NCBI RefSeq assembly: GCF_030848805.1
Contig: NC_092358.1
Span: 19,811,297-19,875,296 of the forward strand
Reading direction: 5' to 3'
DNA length: 64,000 nucleotides
Source: Temnothorax longispinosus
Taxonomy: Eukaryota > Arthropoda > Insecta > Hymenoptera > Formicidae
Part shown: piece after piece, positions 1 through 12,010 of the stretch
How the letters are laid out: each line of letters begins with the position of its first letter
How positions within the stretch are numbered: position 1 is the first letter of the stretch
Position numbers and translations under genes: made by a program
Notes under the pieces: generated by a model
Database searches by the model: none
Seen by the model: the letters and a program-made list of their open reading frames with translations, nothing else
Told to the model about the DNA's origin: nothing

Positions 1-3000
1 ATGTATCGGACTCGACTATCGAAGGAGCCAACGTGTCGATATCAAAGCGAATTCAATTGCAATCTGCGAAACATCTTGTTGTATTCTAAACACTACATAC
101 TACACTTTCGAATAAATCACATTGAAATCTGTAAAATACAAGAAAAGCGTTTGCAGCTGTTTTGCATTTAAACATCGAATTCTTTGTATAAATGTACAAA
201 ATACTGGCAAGATGTTGCATTTTTATACATAAGCTGCATATAAGCTATGTATTATATAAGCTATTATGTTCTCAACAATCGTTACAAAGCACGTCATTCT
301 TAATAAAATCCAATTAATAAATAAGATATTGCGACAATATAATAGTATGCGTGAGGAAAATAAGCTTGAATTTCTAATCCTTCAAAGGAAAATCTTTTGA
401 TTTCAAAATTCTCACAAGGCCAAGGACACAAATCTGATTTATTAAATCCGACAATCTTAGTTCTCTAAGCACCTTCAACTTTCAAACGATTAAATTATAT
501 TTTCATAGATAATAATGCAAAAGGTATGATAACAGAACTCAAATTTATCATTAATTAAACAAATGAAACAAAGCAAACAATTAAAATCATGAGATTCATT
601 TTTAAAATTTAAACGCAAACTTTGATTTATGTATTTCAAACTAAATCTGGCTAAATATATGTATATATTTTGCGACTGCAATTTATAAAAAAGAAATGCG
701 ATTGAGTGATTTGATGCGGGGAAATGAAAATCGGAGTAACAAAAATCCCGCGAGGAAGTAGTCGGGCAGATGTCTGAGTACGATAACGTAATGTCAGCAA
801 TAATGTTGCATTGTGGCGGAATCAACTCTCCCAGACGAGTCATCGGGGACAAAGAAAAAGACGATTTAGGTAAGACTAAATGAGTACGATATCCTAATAC
901 GGATTCGCAAGATCCGGAAAAAAATCATCCGCGCTTATAATTTCTTGGGACATCTTGAAAGAACATTTCTAACCATTCTCGTTTATTGACATCATTCCAG
1001 TAATTCATTAAATAACATGAATAACAATAAAATAAATTCTTTTAACAGACAATGGAAATTAAAAGAGATTTTTCGAAATTAGTAGCATAATCTTATACAA
1101 AAAAATCTCTGGATTTTAGTAGCATATGTTTTCTATTCTGAAATATGTGTTTTGTAAACGTTGTAGCTGCAAATAATAACTAAAAGGCAGTCACCCAAAA
1201 TCTCGATGCAATCAAACCCGTCTGCTGCTCCCGTTACTAACGATGCTAATGATTAATGTAAATAGTAATCATCCAATCAGAACAAATACGCGATCAATTA
1301 GACGTCAAAGCGTGAAAAATGGTATCCGCAAATTCATCGAGATTCGATGTCGCGGCCGAATTATCGAGCACGATAAAAATCGCTAGCCATAGCAAGGGTA
1401 CGCAATCGATTCTTGTGTGAAAAAAATGAATTATCATCCCTCTGCAGCTACGGCTGTTAGAGTTCTATATTAGTCGAAATAGAGAGGGAGAGGGAGAGAA
1501 AGAAGAAGCAAAGGCGGGAAGGAGAGGGAGACAGAGGAATAGAGAGCACGCGGTGTCTGGCGTAGGTGATTTTATTAAAAATTCATGCGTTTGGGAACTG
1601 CTGTCAGAACCGGGCTTGCCAGACCAGGGTTTATGCTGTCAACCCTCTTTGGAATCTACGACAGTAGGAAGAGAGTAGGAGAACGGAAGATGAACAAGGA
1701 TGATTCATGAAGATAGTGGTTCGAGATGAAGGATGCAAGAAACGTCGACGATGAGGACGACTTCGACTGATGAGGATGATGGAAAAGAGTAACAAGGACA
1801 CCCAATGGACAAGCTAATATCTCCCACTCTTCTTTCAATTCCACTTATACAGATGCACCACAGTTCATCAATGTTATATAATCAATATCAAAAAGGCAAT
1901 GCTTTTCAAGTGATGCGGTAGCGATGCCAAGTACACAAAAAAGTAAGTAAAAAAAGCGACTAGTCGCATAACCACATGACATGATACAGCAATGGCACTA
2001 CCAAGTTTAGTAGCTTATCTGGAGTTTTTGCTTCGTCAAATTTTCCAAATCGTCGACAAATAAAATCGTCGTAAATAAAAATCAAATGATACTTTTATTA
2101 TATAATGTCAATACAAGCTTCGATTACGATCGACCCGAATAAAATTGGTGCAATCAATCCTAAGATATTGAGTCGAGTCTGCGAAAAAGTTTTTGACGAT
2201 TTCAGTTTTCAGTCTTACTTACACAAATACTTACACACTCAAAGCGAGTTTGTCCACTAAGACGCATCATCATGTATGAGTATAATAGTCATGTATGAAA
2301 GCGCATATGTATATAGGAACATGTAGAAAAGATTTACATACTTGCAGAAACGTATATAAAAGCATCAATTAAATAAGGAAGAGATTAATAACGACTTATT
2401 AGTTAGGTAAAATTATCTATGAATATATGTATCTCAATATTATGTAATTAAATATTACTAATCTTATATTACGCATATATCACATATTATTTCAATGTTA
2501 CATGTTACATATCTTATCCAATTATTTCTGTATTTCCATACAGAATTGTATTTCCATACAGTTAGTATGTTATTAATGCAAAATATTATTTTCTTCTATC
2601 AAAATTTGAAATCATTGCATGATTATATGTGCCATCATTAATCTCTTTCCTGAGTTATCCAAAAATATTTTCAAGCATTGTTTGGGAAGCTGGGTAACAA
2701 ATGTGTCTAATTAATATTCTATTAAAAATTAATATTTGTTGATCTTATTTCTAATAAGTTCCCCTCGTCTTATTCAGAATTAGCGCGTCACTGCAGAGGT
2801 AAATTCTTTGCCTTGAGCCGAAAATCAGCAACTCATTATCGAGAATCCTCTGGAAGGTCAAGTAAATAAAAGTTTTTTCCACTTCGCTTTCATTGACTGT
2901 GAGCCTACAGATGTGGTTCGTACGTTCGATCTGACAGATCTTCCGATTGAACTATTATCGCTGTGATAATTTCACCGTGATAGATTGCATCCGCAACGCG

Positions 3001-4668
3001 GGACTTAATTCCACCGGCCCTCGAAATCCAGTCACCTCGAGTATAATACGCTCAGTATGGCATACCGAAAATAGACCGTAAGTTTCTCTAACAGACTTTT
3101 CTTCTTCTTTACTTCAGCACTTGCGCCTTCCTATCCTTCACCGCGAAATCGCGCGCGACCTTAATCGCACATGCAATAATAAAAAATAAATATTAAAGTT
3201 CAAGAACCATTAATGAAAAGGTGCTTGCCGTTAGCATTTATTGAATTTATAAAAAACAAAAAAGTATTATTTGCTTGAAACGTCCCAGATAAAAGCTTCT
3301 TTATTCTCAAAATGATCGGCAACGTGAAACTTACTGGCATTATTATGCAATATTTTTATTCAATGTTTTATGTAACGTTTGATATTGTTATCTTAATAAA
3401 TATTTTGTGACTCATTGTCAGAGATTTTTCCGAAAAAGACTGTGCAAAATCGAACATTTTTTTCTCTACGTCACTTAATGAAAACCCCGCGTTAAAATGT
3501 TGATAAATCGTCTTTCCTACAAATTTGCTTGGTTTTTGCGATGTTAAACGGCGTAAATAATATCCTAAATCTAACAACTTAATTTTGCTTCGGGAATAGA
3601 CGGCATATTTTCCAGAAACAAGAAAAACGATGTCTCGTTTTTACCTATGCCGATTCGCTCCTTTGTCTCGAGGCCTCAGTGCGCGCGAGGTAAGCATCCG
3701 GGGCAAAACGAGGAATTGGTAAACAACAACAGTTGATCGGTTGTCGACCTCGAGATTAGCTGAGCCATTAACACTCGGAATATTAGCTGATTTTTTGGGC
3801 TGTCAACCGATTAGTCCGGCGAATTTTTTAGCTCGTTGCTAGGGGTCCAGAATCCGAGAAACTTCGACCTCTAGTCTTTAGTTGCAACAATGTGTGATTG
3901 GCGTTCTGAAAAAGATTACGTGTCTTTCGTTCACTCGGCGATTTTTGAAAGAGGCTTTAGTGGCTCGCCAGTCTAGATAAGTCTAGATTTTCACAAGTTT
4001 AAAGTCCGTGGCTCGCGAACATTAATTATTCTATCGATCGAGAAATCGCGATTGCTTTTTGCCGCTCGCTGTTAATCGAGAACGGGCGTCTCATTTTTCT
4101 TTCTTTTTTTTTTAAATTATAAACAGCCTGATGAGATTACTTTTAGTATCCTTACTTACCCCAATTAAAACTCATTGTTATTAATTACATATTGCATATT
4201 TTGGATTGTTCTATAATTTATCAGTATTTGAAGACAATATATGTATAAAGATTTACTCAACATTTTCCAAAAAAAATAAGAAGAAATAAAAAAAGTATTG
4301 GAAACGAAAGAAGTACCTTAAAATTATTGTGAGGTGAACTTAATTTCTTTGTTACCAGGGTGTTTAAGTAGCTCCAGCGCCCGTCCTCAAATTAATGAAC
4401 TTGTACATATTCTGTAAATAGACATTTATTTTAAAACTGTGCAAGTACAACTTGTAGACAATTATAATCTATAATTTCCGCATTCACATTGAATCTCGCC
4501 GGTCTCTTTTTCTTTTCTCTGCTTGCGTACAAAGACTATTGTGCAAATAAATCTTAAAATGTTATAATTTTGTTTCAGTTACAATGTTGTTCAGCATTGT
4601 ACATTGTATACTAAATTGACAATTTTATACATCCTTTGACTCTTTATTTATATTTTCTTCACGTTTAG
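1..4668. other. Upstream spacer of unit A
   Basis: No convincing protein-coding gene is visible. The stretch is homologous to the spacers upstream of units B to E, matched by landmarks near 1, 1200, 1561, 2772 and 3650 that recur near 15271, 16464, 16840, 18158 and 19340. It holds a GA-rich tract (1472-1540), a conserved block around 1561-1640, a short CpG-rich block around 2772-3050, and another near 3600-4080. Compared with units B, C and D, the segment carrying the CCAAT box is missing between 2790 and 2802. Short ORFs on either strand are not conserved in frame between units and were not called. Confidence 0.7.
1472..1540 (+). promoter_or_regulatory. GA-rich purine tract, unit A
   Basis: A run of GAGAGGGAGAGGGAGAGAAAG type recurs at the same place in every unit: 16757-16826, 33516-33590, 48110-48182 and 61720-61790. 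GAGA-like tracts bind GAGA factor in insect promoters, so a regulatory role is possible. Simple purine repeats also arise by slippage, so the role is inference. Confidence 0.3.
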
Positions 4669-5194
4669 AAATAATATTTTCGAGTCTGCGCGCGGCACTG
4701 GTAACATGTCGATTCATAGTTATGTGGACAAGCGATTCAATAACATAAAACATGCAGATAATTACGATAAATTGTACAGAGGCTTAGTACGACTCTCTAA
4801 TAAAATAAAAATTCTTTTAATAAAGCGATCCATCAACTAACATTAGTACTGCTGCAATAAACGTTAATATTGGTAATTATATGTATGTTATTTCTGTATT
4901 TTATCCATTAACTTGATGTTTCTAGTAATATTTACCTATATGAACTTTCTTATGAAATCATACTGTGCATAAATTATAAATTGTCACAAAAGAATATGTA
5001 TCGTCAAAGGATAAGTAACATTTTTATTAGTCTAATATACGAGTATTTAATATACTTTAATGTATTAACATTTAGGTCTTTGTAATTTGATCTGTAATTT
5101 GCTTAATAATATTATATATTTCCTGTATACCTATAAATTCAATGTTTTGATGTGCAGTTTATGTATTCTTCTTCTTCTGAGTCATTCTACATTA

Positions 5195-5418
5195 TTAACC
5201 CTCAGTGTACGATCCGGGTTAGCGTAACCCGAGCGAATTTTGAAAGTAGCGGCGCCATTTCAAAGGAAGTGAATGGTGGGGGTCCGTACCGGGGGGGGGG
5301 GAATCTTTGAGGTAGCTACTATGTGAGCGCCAAGGGGCAGCGTCAGTCTACGCTTGGTACTCAAGTTATACGATTTTGAAAATTGTACCTTTTTTATAGA
5401 CCGTACACTGAGGGTTAA
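5195..5418. mobile_element. TTAA-flanked MITE, family 2 (piggyBac-like)
   Basis: Terminal inverted repeats CCCTCAGTGTACG and CGTACACTGAGGG are flanked on both sides by TTAA, the piggyBac target duplication. It is about 220 bp with no coding capacity. The same intron in units B, C and D shows the unoccupied site (for example ATTAATATTG near 21495), which supports a precise insertion into unit A only. Confidence 0.8.
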
Positions 5419-5514
5419 TATTGTTTACATTTTCTTGTGGATAGATTTAGTTATATTTTGTAATTTTGCATATATATACATGTACATATATAATCAAAGA
5501 TTAATATGTTTCTG

Positions 5515-5786
5515 TTAACCCTTTCGGTACGGAACGACCGGGACGTGAACGGCCCTCCAGTTGTCGAAGCGTCGATCCGCCAATATACGTGATTCGGTCG
5601 ACAGAGCTAGGCGACAGAGCTCGACGTTCAACGCCTTCAATTACTATGTGTAATAAAACTCAATAACAAAAACAATTTAAAAAATTTATTAACAGAAGCA
5701 TTTCAAGTTAACATTTCAAGTTGCTCGGCCACAGTGGGCAGCATGTGGACAGTAACTATAGTCACTCTCCGTACCGAAAGGGTTAA
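5515..5786. mobile_element. TTAA-flanked MITE, family 1, unit A copy (piggyBac-like)
   Basis: Terminal inverted repeats CCCTTTCGGTACGG and CCGTACCGAAAGGG are bounded by TTAA. It lies in intron 1 of A1. Related copies occupy the same intron position in B, C and D, so it probably inserted before the array expanded. The repeated intron fragment at 6110-6388 shows an empty site (TCTATTAATTAG near 6322). Confidence 0.85.
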
Positions 5787-6110
5787 TTAATGTTCCATAT
5801 TATCAATTTAAAAAATTATTTAACTAAAGATAAAATATGTTACAGGCTACAATCACGATCCCGATGACCTACCTGGATTAGCGAACCTTTGCGAGCATAT
5901 ATTAGATATGGGAACGGTGGGGTATCCAAAACAAAATGATTACGATGAGCACCTGTGGCAGCATGGCGGTTGGAGAAATGCAGTGACACACTTAAACTTC
6001 ACTAATTATTATTATTTCAATATAAATCCGGAGAAATTGAAAGGAGCTTTAGATCGATTAGCGCAGTTTTTCATAGCGCCTTTGGCGAGACTTTGATAGA
6101 GATGGAGATT

Positions 6111-6730
6111 TAATATCCTTTAACGTACTTTATAGGTCTTTCTAATTTGACCTGTAATTTCTACTTAATAACGTTGTATATTTGCTGTATATGAATTCAA
6201 TGTTTTGATGTACAATTTATGTATTCTCCTTCTCCTGGGTCATTCTACACTATTAATATTGTTTAGATTTTCTTCTGGATAGATTTAATTATATAATATA
6301 TACTCAAAGATTAATATGTTTCTATTAATTAGTATCACGTTATCAAATTCAAAAATAATTTAACTTATAAAGATAAAATACTTTACAGGCTACAAGCACG
6401 ATCCCAAGGATCTTCCTGAATTAGCGCACCTTTGCCAGCATATGTTAGGTCTGAATCCTCAACGAAATGATTTGTACCTAAAATATGTTGGCAAAGTGAG
6501 TACTTGAACCAGTATGGCGGTTCGCGCTTAGCAACGATAAAAATAAATTCCAATGATTATTCCTTCACAATTCCGAACAAGTTGAAAGGAGCTTTAGATC
6601 GATTCGCGCAGTTTTTCATAGCGCCTCTTTTTGACGAGACTGATAGAGAAGGAGATAAATGCTATAAATTTTAGATTTAGAATACATTTATTGTATTTAT
6701 CTCTTTCTCTATCAAAGTCTCTTTCATCGT
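6111..6730 (+). pseudogene. Duplicated intron 1 / exon 2 fragment (A1')
   Basis: After the broken end of A1 exon 2, the 3' part of intron 1 starts again (compare 9005-9265). It is followed by a second exon 2 from 6389 after an ACTTTACAG acceptor. It encodes the zinc region with H-L-C-Q-H, so the catalytic Glu is replaced by Gln, and then has frameshifts. The fragment ends in an inverted copy of its own sequence (arms 6636-6661 and 6695-6721). It is a non-functional shard from a local duplication. Confidence 0.75.
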
Positions 6731-7060
6731 TTCCTTACTTACTTGGTTAGGCGGAGCGCGTGCCCTGAGGGTTTTGTGCCCCGGCGGTCACGGTGTTCTA
6801 GAGCCAAGCGTGTCAGAGTGGCGTGAGGCCTAACAAAGAGAATTTCTTCGGATAATTTCTCTAATTTAGTCAATAAAGAGACATTAGACGAAATACTGAA
6901 GAAGAAGAACATTAAAGTTATAAATAGACTATCGTAGTTTTATAAAAGATATTATTCTGCAGATATATATTATGTCGCTGTGTCTTCTTGGTAAAAGTAC
7001 GATAATTTAAAACTTTTTAATATTAGAAATTTGAATGCTTTTTATACTGTATGTATATAA
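6731..7060 (+). pseudogene. Third exon 2 shard (A1'') with unknown insert
   Basis: Bases 6731-6837 are an unrelated GC-rich stretch bounded by TTAGGC and GCCTAA, whose origin I do not recognise. Bases 6838-7010 return to the 3' end of exon 2: the segment encoding KETLDE through the SADI / LCILGK-like end, with stops and shifts. Intron 2 sequence then follows until the LINE mosaic begins. This is decayed coding sequence. Confidence 0.6.
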
Positions 7061-8640
7061 ACTTTATTGCGTTTCCCCATAGGGTTTACAATCTACTACA
7101 AAATTACTACAACATTGGCGTTTTTTAAAGGGACATACCCAACCCTTTACAAGACATTCACCCCTTCTTAGCCTGGCCATATGCGACCTTACAATTTTCT
7201 CTTAATTCCTTATCCTCCCCCCTCTTCCTTTGCCCCTTTGCTTGCTCCCTTCCGCTTCCTCCGCCTCTGCGTCTCTCCACCTCCCTCTTTCCTATCTCGG
7301 TTCTCCCCTTTCTTCCTATTGTCTTTTCTTCCTGTCCTCTTTTTCCTCGTCCGAGTCCATTAAAAGCTTCTTCTCCATTTCTCTCGAAATCTCTTCCTTC
7401 TCAGACATCCTTGCCATCTTGCTTTCTTCCATGGCATTCTCTTTTCCAATCTCCCTTTCTTCTCCTCTCTTTCTCTCATCCTCGCCTCCCACGGCTTATC
7501 CTCATCTATTTTCACCCTTATATTATTTCCTGCTTTTCTCTTTGCCTCCAACACCCGCCACTTATCCTCCTCTCCCAGCTTCACTAGTATCGTCATCCAG
7601 TCCCCTCTCTGTCCTATCACACACACGTCTCTTACCTCCGCCTTCACCTTCAAACCTTCTGCCAAAAACTCCTCCACTTTCTTCTATTTTGATTCCTCAC
7701 CTTCCCATCTCTCCTTCTCAATCTTTATTATCACGTTTTTTCTTCTCCTTTCATCTTTGTTCCTTTCGTCCTCCCCTGCCCACCATTTTCTCTTCCCAGG
7801 CTTATCTCTACTCTCCTCGCTATCCTCCCTCTTCCTTTTGCCCCCATTTTGCTCCGTTCTTTCTATCTTTCTCTTCAATCTCTTTACCTCCTTCAGTTCC
7901 TCTATATCCTCATCTTTTCTTTTACCGTCTTCTTTCAATTCCTTCAGCATCTTCCTTACTTTCTCTTCCACAAGTTTTTCCACTGCCTCCTTCTCGCTAT
8001 GACTATCCTCCCATTGCATTCCATCCTGGATATCTGTAACATGAATATTATATTACTCCCCTCTCCTTTCTTCTACTTCCCTCTCCCTCCCCCCTTTTTC
8101 GTACGCCTCTTTTTTCTCCCTTTCTTTCTCTCCTATTCCTTCTTCTTGTTCCTCTATCTCCCTTTTTCCTTTCATTCTTTCCCCCTCTATTTCCATCATC
8201 CATTCCTCTCCCCCCCTTCCTCATCTAATACCCATTCCACCGCTCCCTGCCAACTTCCTCCTCCAGATTTACATCTTCTACATTCTTTCCATACGTGTTC
8301 CCACGTTTCTTTCTTGTATTCACACAACCTACATTTCTTCTTCTCTTCCCCTTCCCAGTGCCTGCTCTCTCTCATCTCATTTCCTAATCTAAACCTCGCC
8401 ACCCTTCTCCATCTCACCCCATCCCTTCTTCAAATATCCCGGGATACCCCCTTCTTTTATTACTTTGTACCATTTATTGTATTCTGATTTCTGATTTCTC
8501 GATCCTCTCCCATCTCTCTTTCCTTTGCGTCTCCTTATCACCTCCAAATAGTTTCTGGTACCATTCGTCTCCATCTTCTTTCAGCCTTTCCAGTTCTTTT
8601 AACCCCACTCCTTTATCTTCAAAGAAACTTCCTCTCTCTC
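7061..8640 (-). mobile_element. Non-LTR retrotransposon mosaic, minus strand
   Basis: Reading the minus strand from 8640 downwards, the first part encodes the C-terminal end of a LINE ORF2. It includes a Cys/His knuckle of the form C-x2-C-x8-H-x4-C near 8300, related to the one at 12104-12316. Next comes an ORF1-like coiled-coil, Lys/Glu-rich protein in two pieces (8019-7684, 7677-7360), then a 3' end with AATAAA near 7065. ORF2 end before ORF1 is the reverse of normal LINE order, so this is two fused or tandem 5'-truncated elements rather than one. The right edge cuts directly into the start of exon 1 of copy A2. Confidence 0.7.
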
Positions 8641-9621
8641 GAGTCTGCGGCACTGTTGACGAACATGTCGTTTGATGGTAATGTGGTGGATCGATTCAAT
8701 GACATAAAACGTGCAGATAATGACCATAAATTGTACAAAGATTTAGTACTTTCTAATAAAATGAAAATTCTTTTAATAAGCGATTCAAAAACTGGCATCA
8801 GTTTTGCTGCAATGAACGTTAATATCGGTAATTATATGTAATTATATGTATATTATTTCTCTATTTTACGCATTAACTTGATGTTTCTAATAATACTTAT
8901 ATGAACTTTCTTATAAAATCATTCTGTGTATACAAATTATAAATTGTCACAAAAAATATATAGTTAAAGAATATGTACAGGACCTTTTTATTAGTCCAGT
9001 ATATTTAATATCCTTTAACGTACTTAGGTCTTTGTAATTTTTGACTTGTAATTTCTGCTTAATAATGTTGTATATTTGCTGTATAAGAATTCAATGCTTT
9101 GATGTACAATTTATGTATTCTCCTTCTCCTGGGTCATTCTACACTATTAATATTGTTTACATTTTCTTCTGGATAGATTTAGTTATATTTTGTGATTTCG
9201 TAAATATACACACATATAATCTAGGTAGATCCTTCGGATCTTGATTATAGCCTGTACTGTAAAAAGGCTACAAGCACGATCCCAAGGATCTACCTGGATT
9301 AACGCACCTTTGCCAGCATATGTTAGGTCTGAATCCTCAACGAAATGATTACCTTGAGTACCTGAACCAGTATGGCGGTTCGCGCCTAGCAACGACAAGA
9401 ATAAATTCCACTGATTATTCCTTCAACATAATTCCAAACAAGTTGAAAGAAGCTTTAGATCAATTTGCGCAGTTTTTCATAGCGCCTCTCTTTGACGAGA
9501 CTTTGATAGAGAAGAAGATAAATGCTATAGATTTAGAATACAAGGAGAAATTAACAGATAACAGATGGCGATTTATTGCATTAGAGAAATTATCTGTGGG
9601 ATCGGATCATCCGTAATCCGC

Positions 9622-9697
9622 ATTTCGTCTAATGTTTCTTTGTTGCCACAGCCGTATTCAAAATTCGGCTGTGGCAATAAAGAGACATAGACGAAAT
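9622..9697. repeat. Near-perfect palindrome inside exon 2 of A2
   Basis: The left arm 9622-9654 and right arm 9666-9697 are reverse complements over about 32 bases with only a few differences, around an 11-base spacer. The right arm and spacer match the normal exon, while the left arm is an inverted copy that is not present in B, C or D. This is the footprint of a local template switch or inverted insertion. Confidence 0.85.
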
Positions 9698-12010
9698 ACC
9701 GAAGAAGAACAACATTAACGTTATAAATAGACTATCGGAGTTTTATAAGAAATATTCTACAGATATGTCGCTGTGTGTTCTTGGTAAAGGTACAATAATT
9801 TAAAACTTTTTAATATTAGAAATTTCAATGCTTTTTATACTGTTATATATAAAAATATTTCAATTTTGAATTGAATTAAACATTTGATTGTATTAAACAT
9901 TTACACATTGTCTATCTTTAAGAGAAAAAATAGAATCTTATCAGTATACATAAGTAAGAAAAATATATAGAAATATTGGTCTTCATATAAATTACTTCGT
10001 AAAATTTTAAATGTTTTCTAAATTTGTTTTAACCAGTATTTACTTGGACACAAAGGTAAAGGTTTATTATTATCGGCTTTAAAGGTCAGAGGTTGGTGTT
10101 ACACTATAGTAGCTGGAAATTATTTTATGGACACAAGCCTACATTTCTTTACAGTTACATTTCGTCTAACTGAGGAAGGTATTAAGCATATAGAAGATAT
10201 TGTTCAAATAATGTTCCAATATATCAATATGCTGAAAAAGAATGGACCGATGAAATGGATCTATATGATGTAATAGTAAAGAGTGAAAAATATTATAATC
10301 TTTTGTAGAATGTTTGGCAGATTGTAGGATTGCAATTTGCTAGACAACTTTGTACTTTAATATTGTATATTAAATATAGAGTTATATGAAAATTTTACAT
10401 TTATAGGAACTTCTACATATTAAACATATGAATAATAGATATATAAAGAAAATAGACTCTTCTTATAGTATATCTGCTATATTCCGTCTGCTGCACGAGT
10501 ATCCCATGGAAGAAATCATTTGCGACAAGATTTCCCTAAATGGCGACCGAATTTTATCGAAAAGCTAATGGAATATTTTACGCCGCAAAATATTAGAATT
10601 CACGTTGCAAAAACGTACGAAAGTATAACGAATGAAACCGAGTAATGGTTTGGCATTAAATATAAGAAACAGAGGATATCCGAGAAAACAATGTGGAACC
10701 TCGCTGGCTATAGCACGGATCTGAAATTGCCTCCTAAAAATGAATTTATACCGATCAAGTTTGATATCAAGACTGAAACAACTGTAAGTAAAATTATCAT
10801 TTTTCACAATATTAATCCTTGAACACCACTTCGTGGTACTTAAAATAAGTAACATCTCCATAAAGCATAAACTATGTTATGAAACTTGGTATAAAATATA
10901 AAATGTTAATGTATTTTATAATAAATTCTATTTTTACACATAATTTTTAAATAATAAAAATAATTATAGTGTACTAATTAATTATACTATATATATATGT
11001 ATATTTGCATTAATTTTATAAAAATATGCGCTGGGTTTTAGAGAATAATTTATATAATATAGAGCCGAAAAATTGTAATTCAAAGAATGCTTTACACACG
11101 CTCATTTTTGCATGAATTGCGGAATTGTGTTTTGCTCTAATCAATCACCAATTTTGTCATTTGTGTATTTTCTACGTATATATTAACAGGTAAAATTTTA
11201 CAGATATAAAAGTTTTCTATTATTGTAAAAGATACATCGTTTGTAAAACTTTGATATAAAAAGGATGATAAATTTTATGTACCAAAAGCGATGATGACCT
11301 TCCACTTCGTTAGGTATGAAATAAGTATGATTGTAAAAAATACTTATACAACTTATACAAATTGCAAACGTAAATTAATTTATTTAATTATCATAATAAT
11401 AAGATTAGTATCTATACATATATATTAATATACGTGCTAAATAAAATTAAAATAATAAATTGATTATCTCTGAAATATTTTCATTAATAAAACAAATCTA
11501 AATTTGTACATTTATTTATCTCTAAATGCCGTTATTTTAAAATATCTCTTTAGTTAATAAATATAAATTACTGCAGGTTGCCACGTTCTATTTGAAGAGA
11601 AAAATAAAGTGCAGAAAACTTCTAGTACCATAGTATACTACGCAACTGGTCTACAATCGAAAAGTCGATGCTTTTATCGCTTTTAAATGAAATTATTGAG
11701 CATTGCTACAATATCTTACAAACCACGGAGAAATTAGGCTATACACTATTTAGTAATATATATACAATGATGAACGGAAGAACGGAGGAACGCAATATTT
11801 AAAAATCGTTGTACAAGGTGACCATTACCCGCAAAACGTCGAACAACGAATCGATTCATTTATGGACTCTATGTTTGTAAGTATAATAAGATGCGTTATA
11901 TAACAACATGCCTTTTTTAAAATTTCTCACACAATATTCTGATATTATGATCATATTAAAAAATATATTATTCCAATTATTAATGTGACGTAGTAATTAG
12001 AGTATATTTC

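Larger units (their letters stand above)
4669..6110 (+). pseudogene. IDE-like M16A protease, copy A1 (5' fragment, broken)
   Basis: Exon 1 is 4669-4872 with an ATG at 4706. Exon 2 starts at 5846 after a TTACAG acceptor and runs to about 6096. The translation matches the N-terminus of IDE: the first beta strand (KILLI), then DPDDLPGLA and the zinc region. An extra base near 4822 shifts exon 1 and gives an early stop. In exon 2 the zinc motif reads N-L-C-E-H instead of H-x-x-E-H, so the first zinc-ligand His is gone. A small deletion after the FFIAPL segment shifts the frame to a stop at 6096. No exons 3-13 follow, so this is a dead 5' fragment. Two piggyBac-type miniature elements sit in its intron. 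Confidence 0.8.

Noticed and set aside
7230..8487. Long Ser/Pro/Leu/Phe-rich plus-strand ORFs
   Set aside because: They are the antisense of Lys/Glu-rich LINE ORFs on the minus strand.
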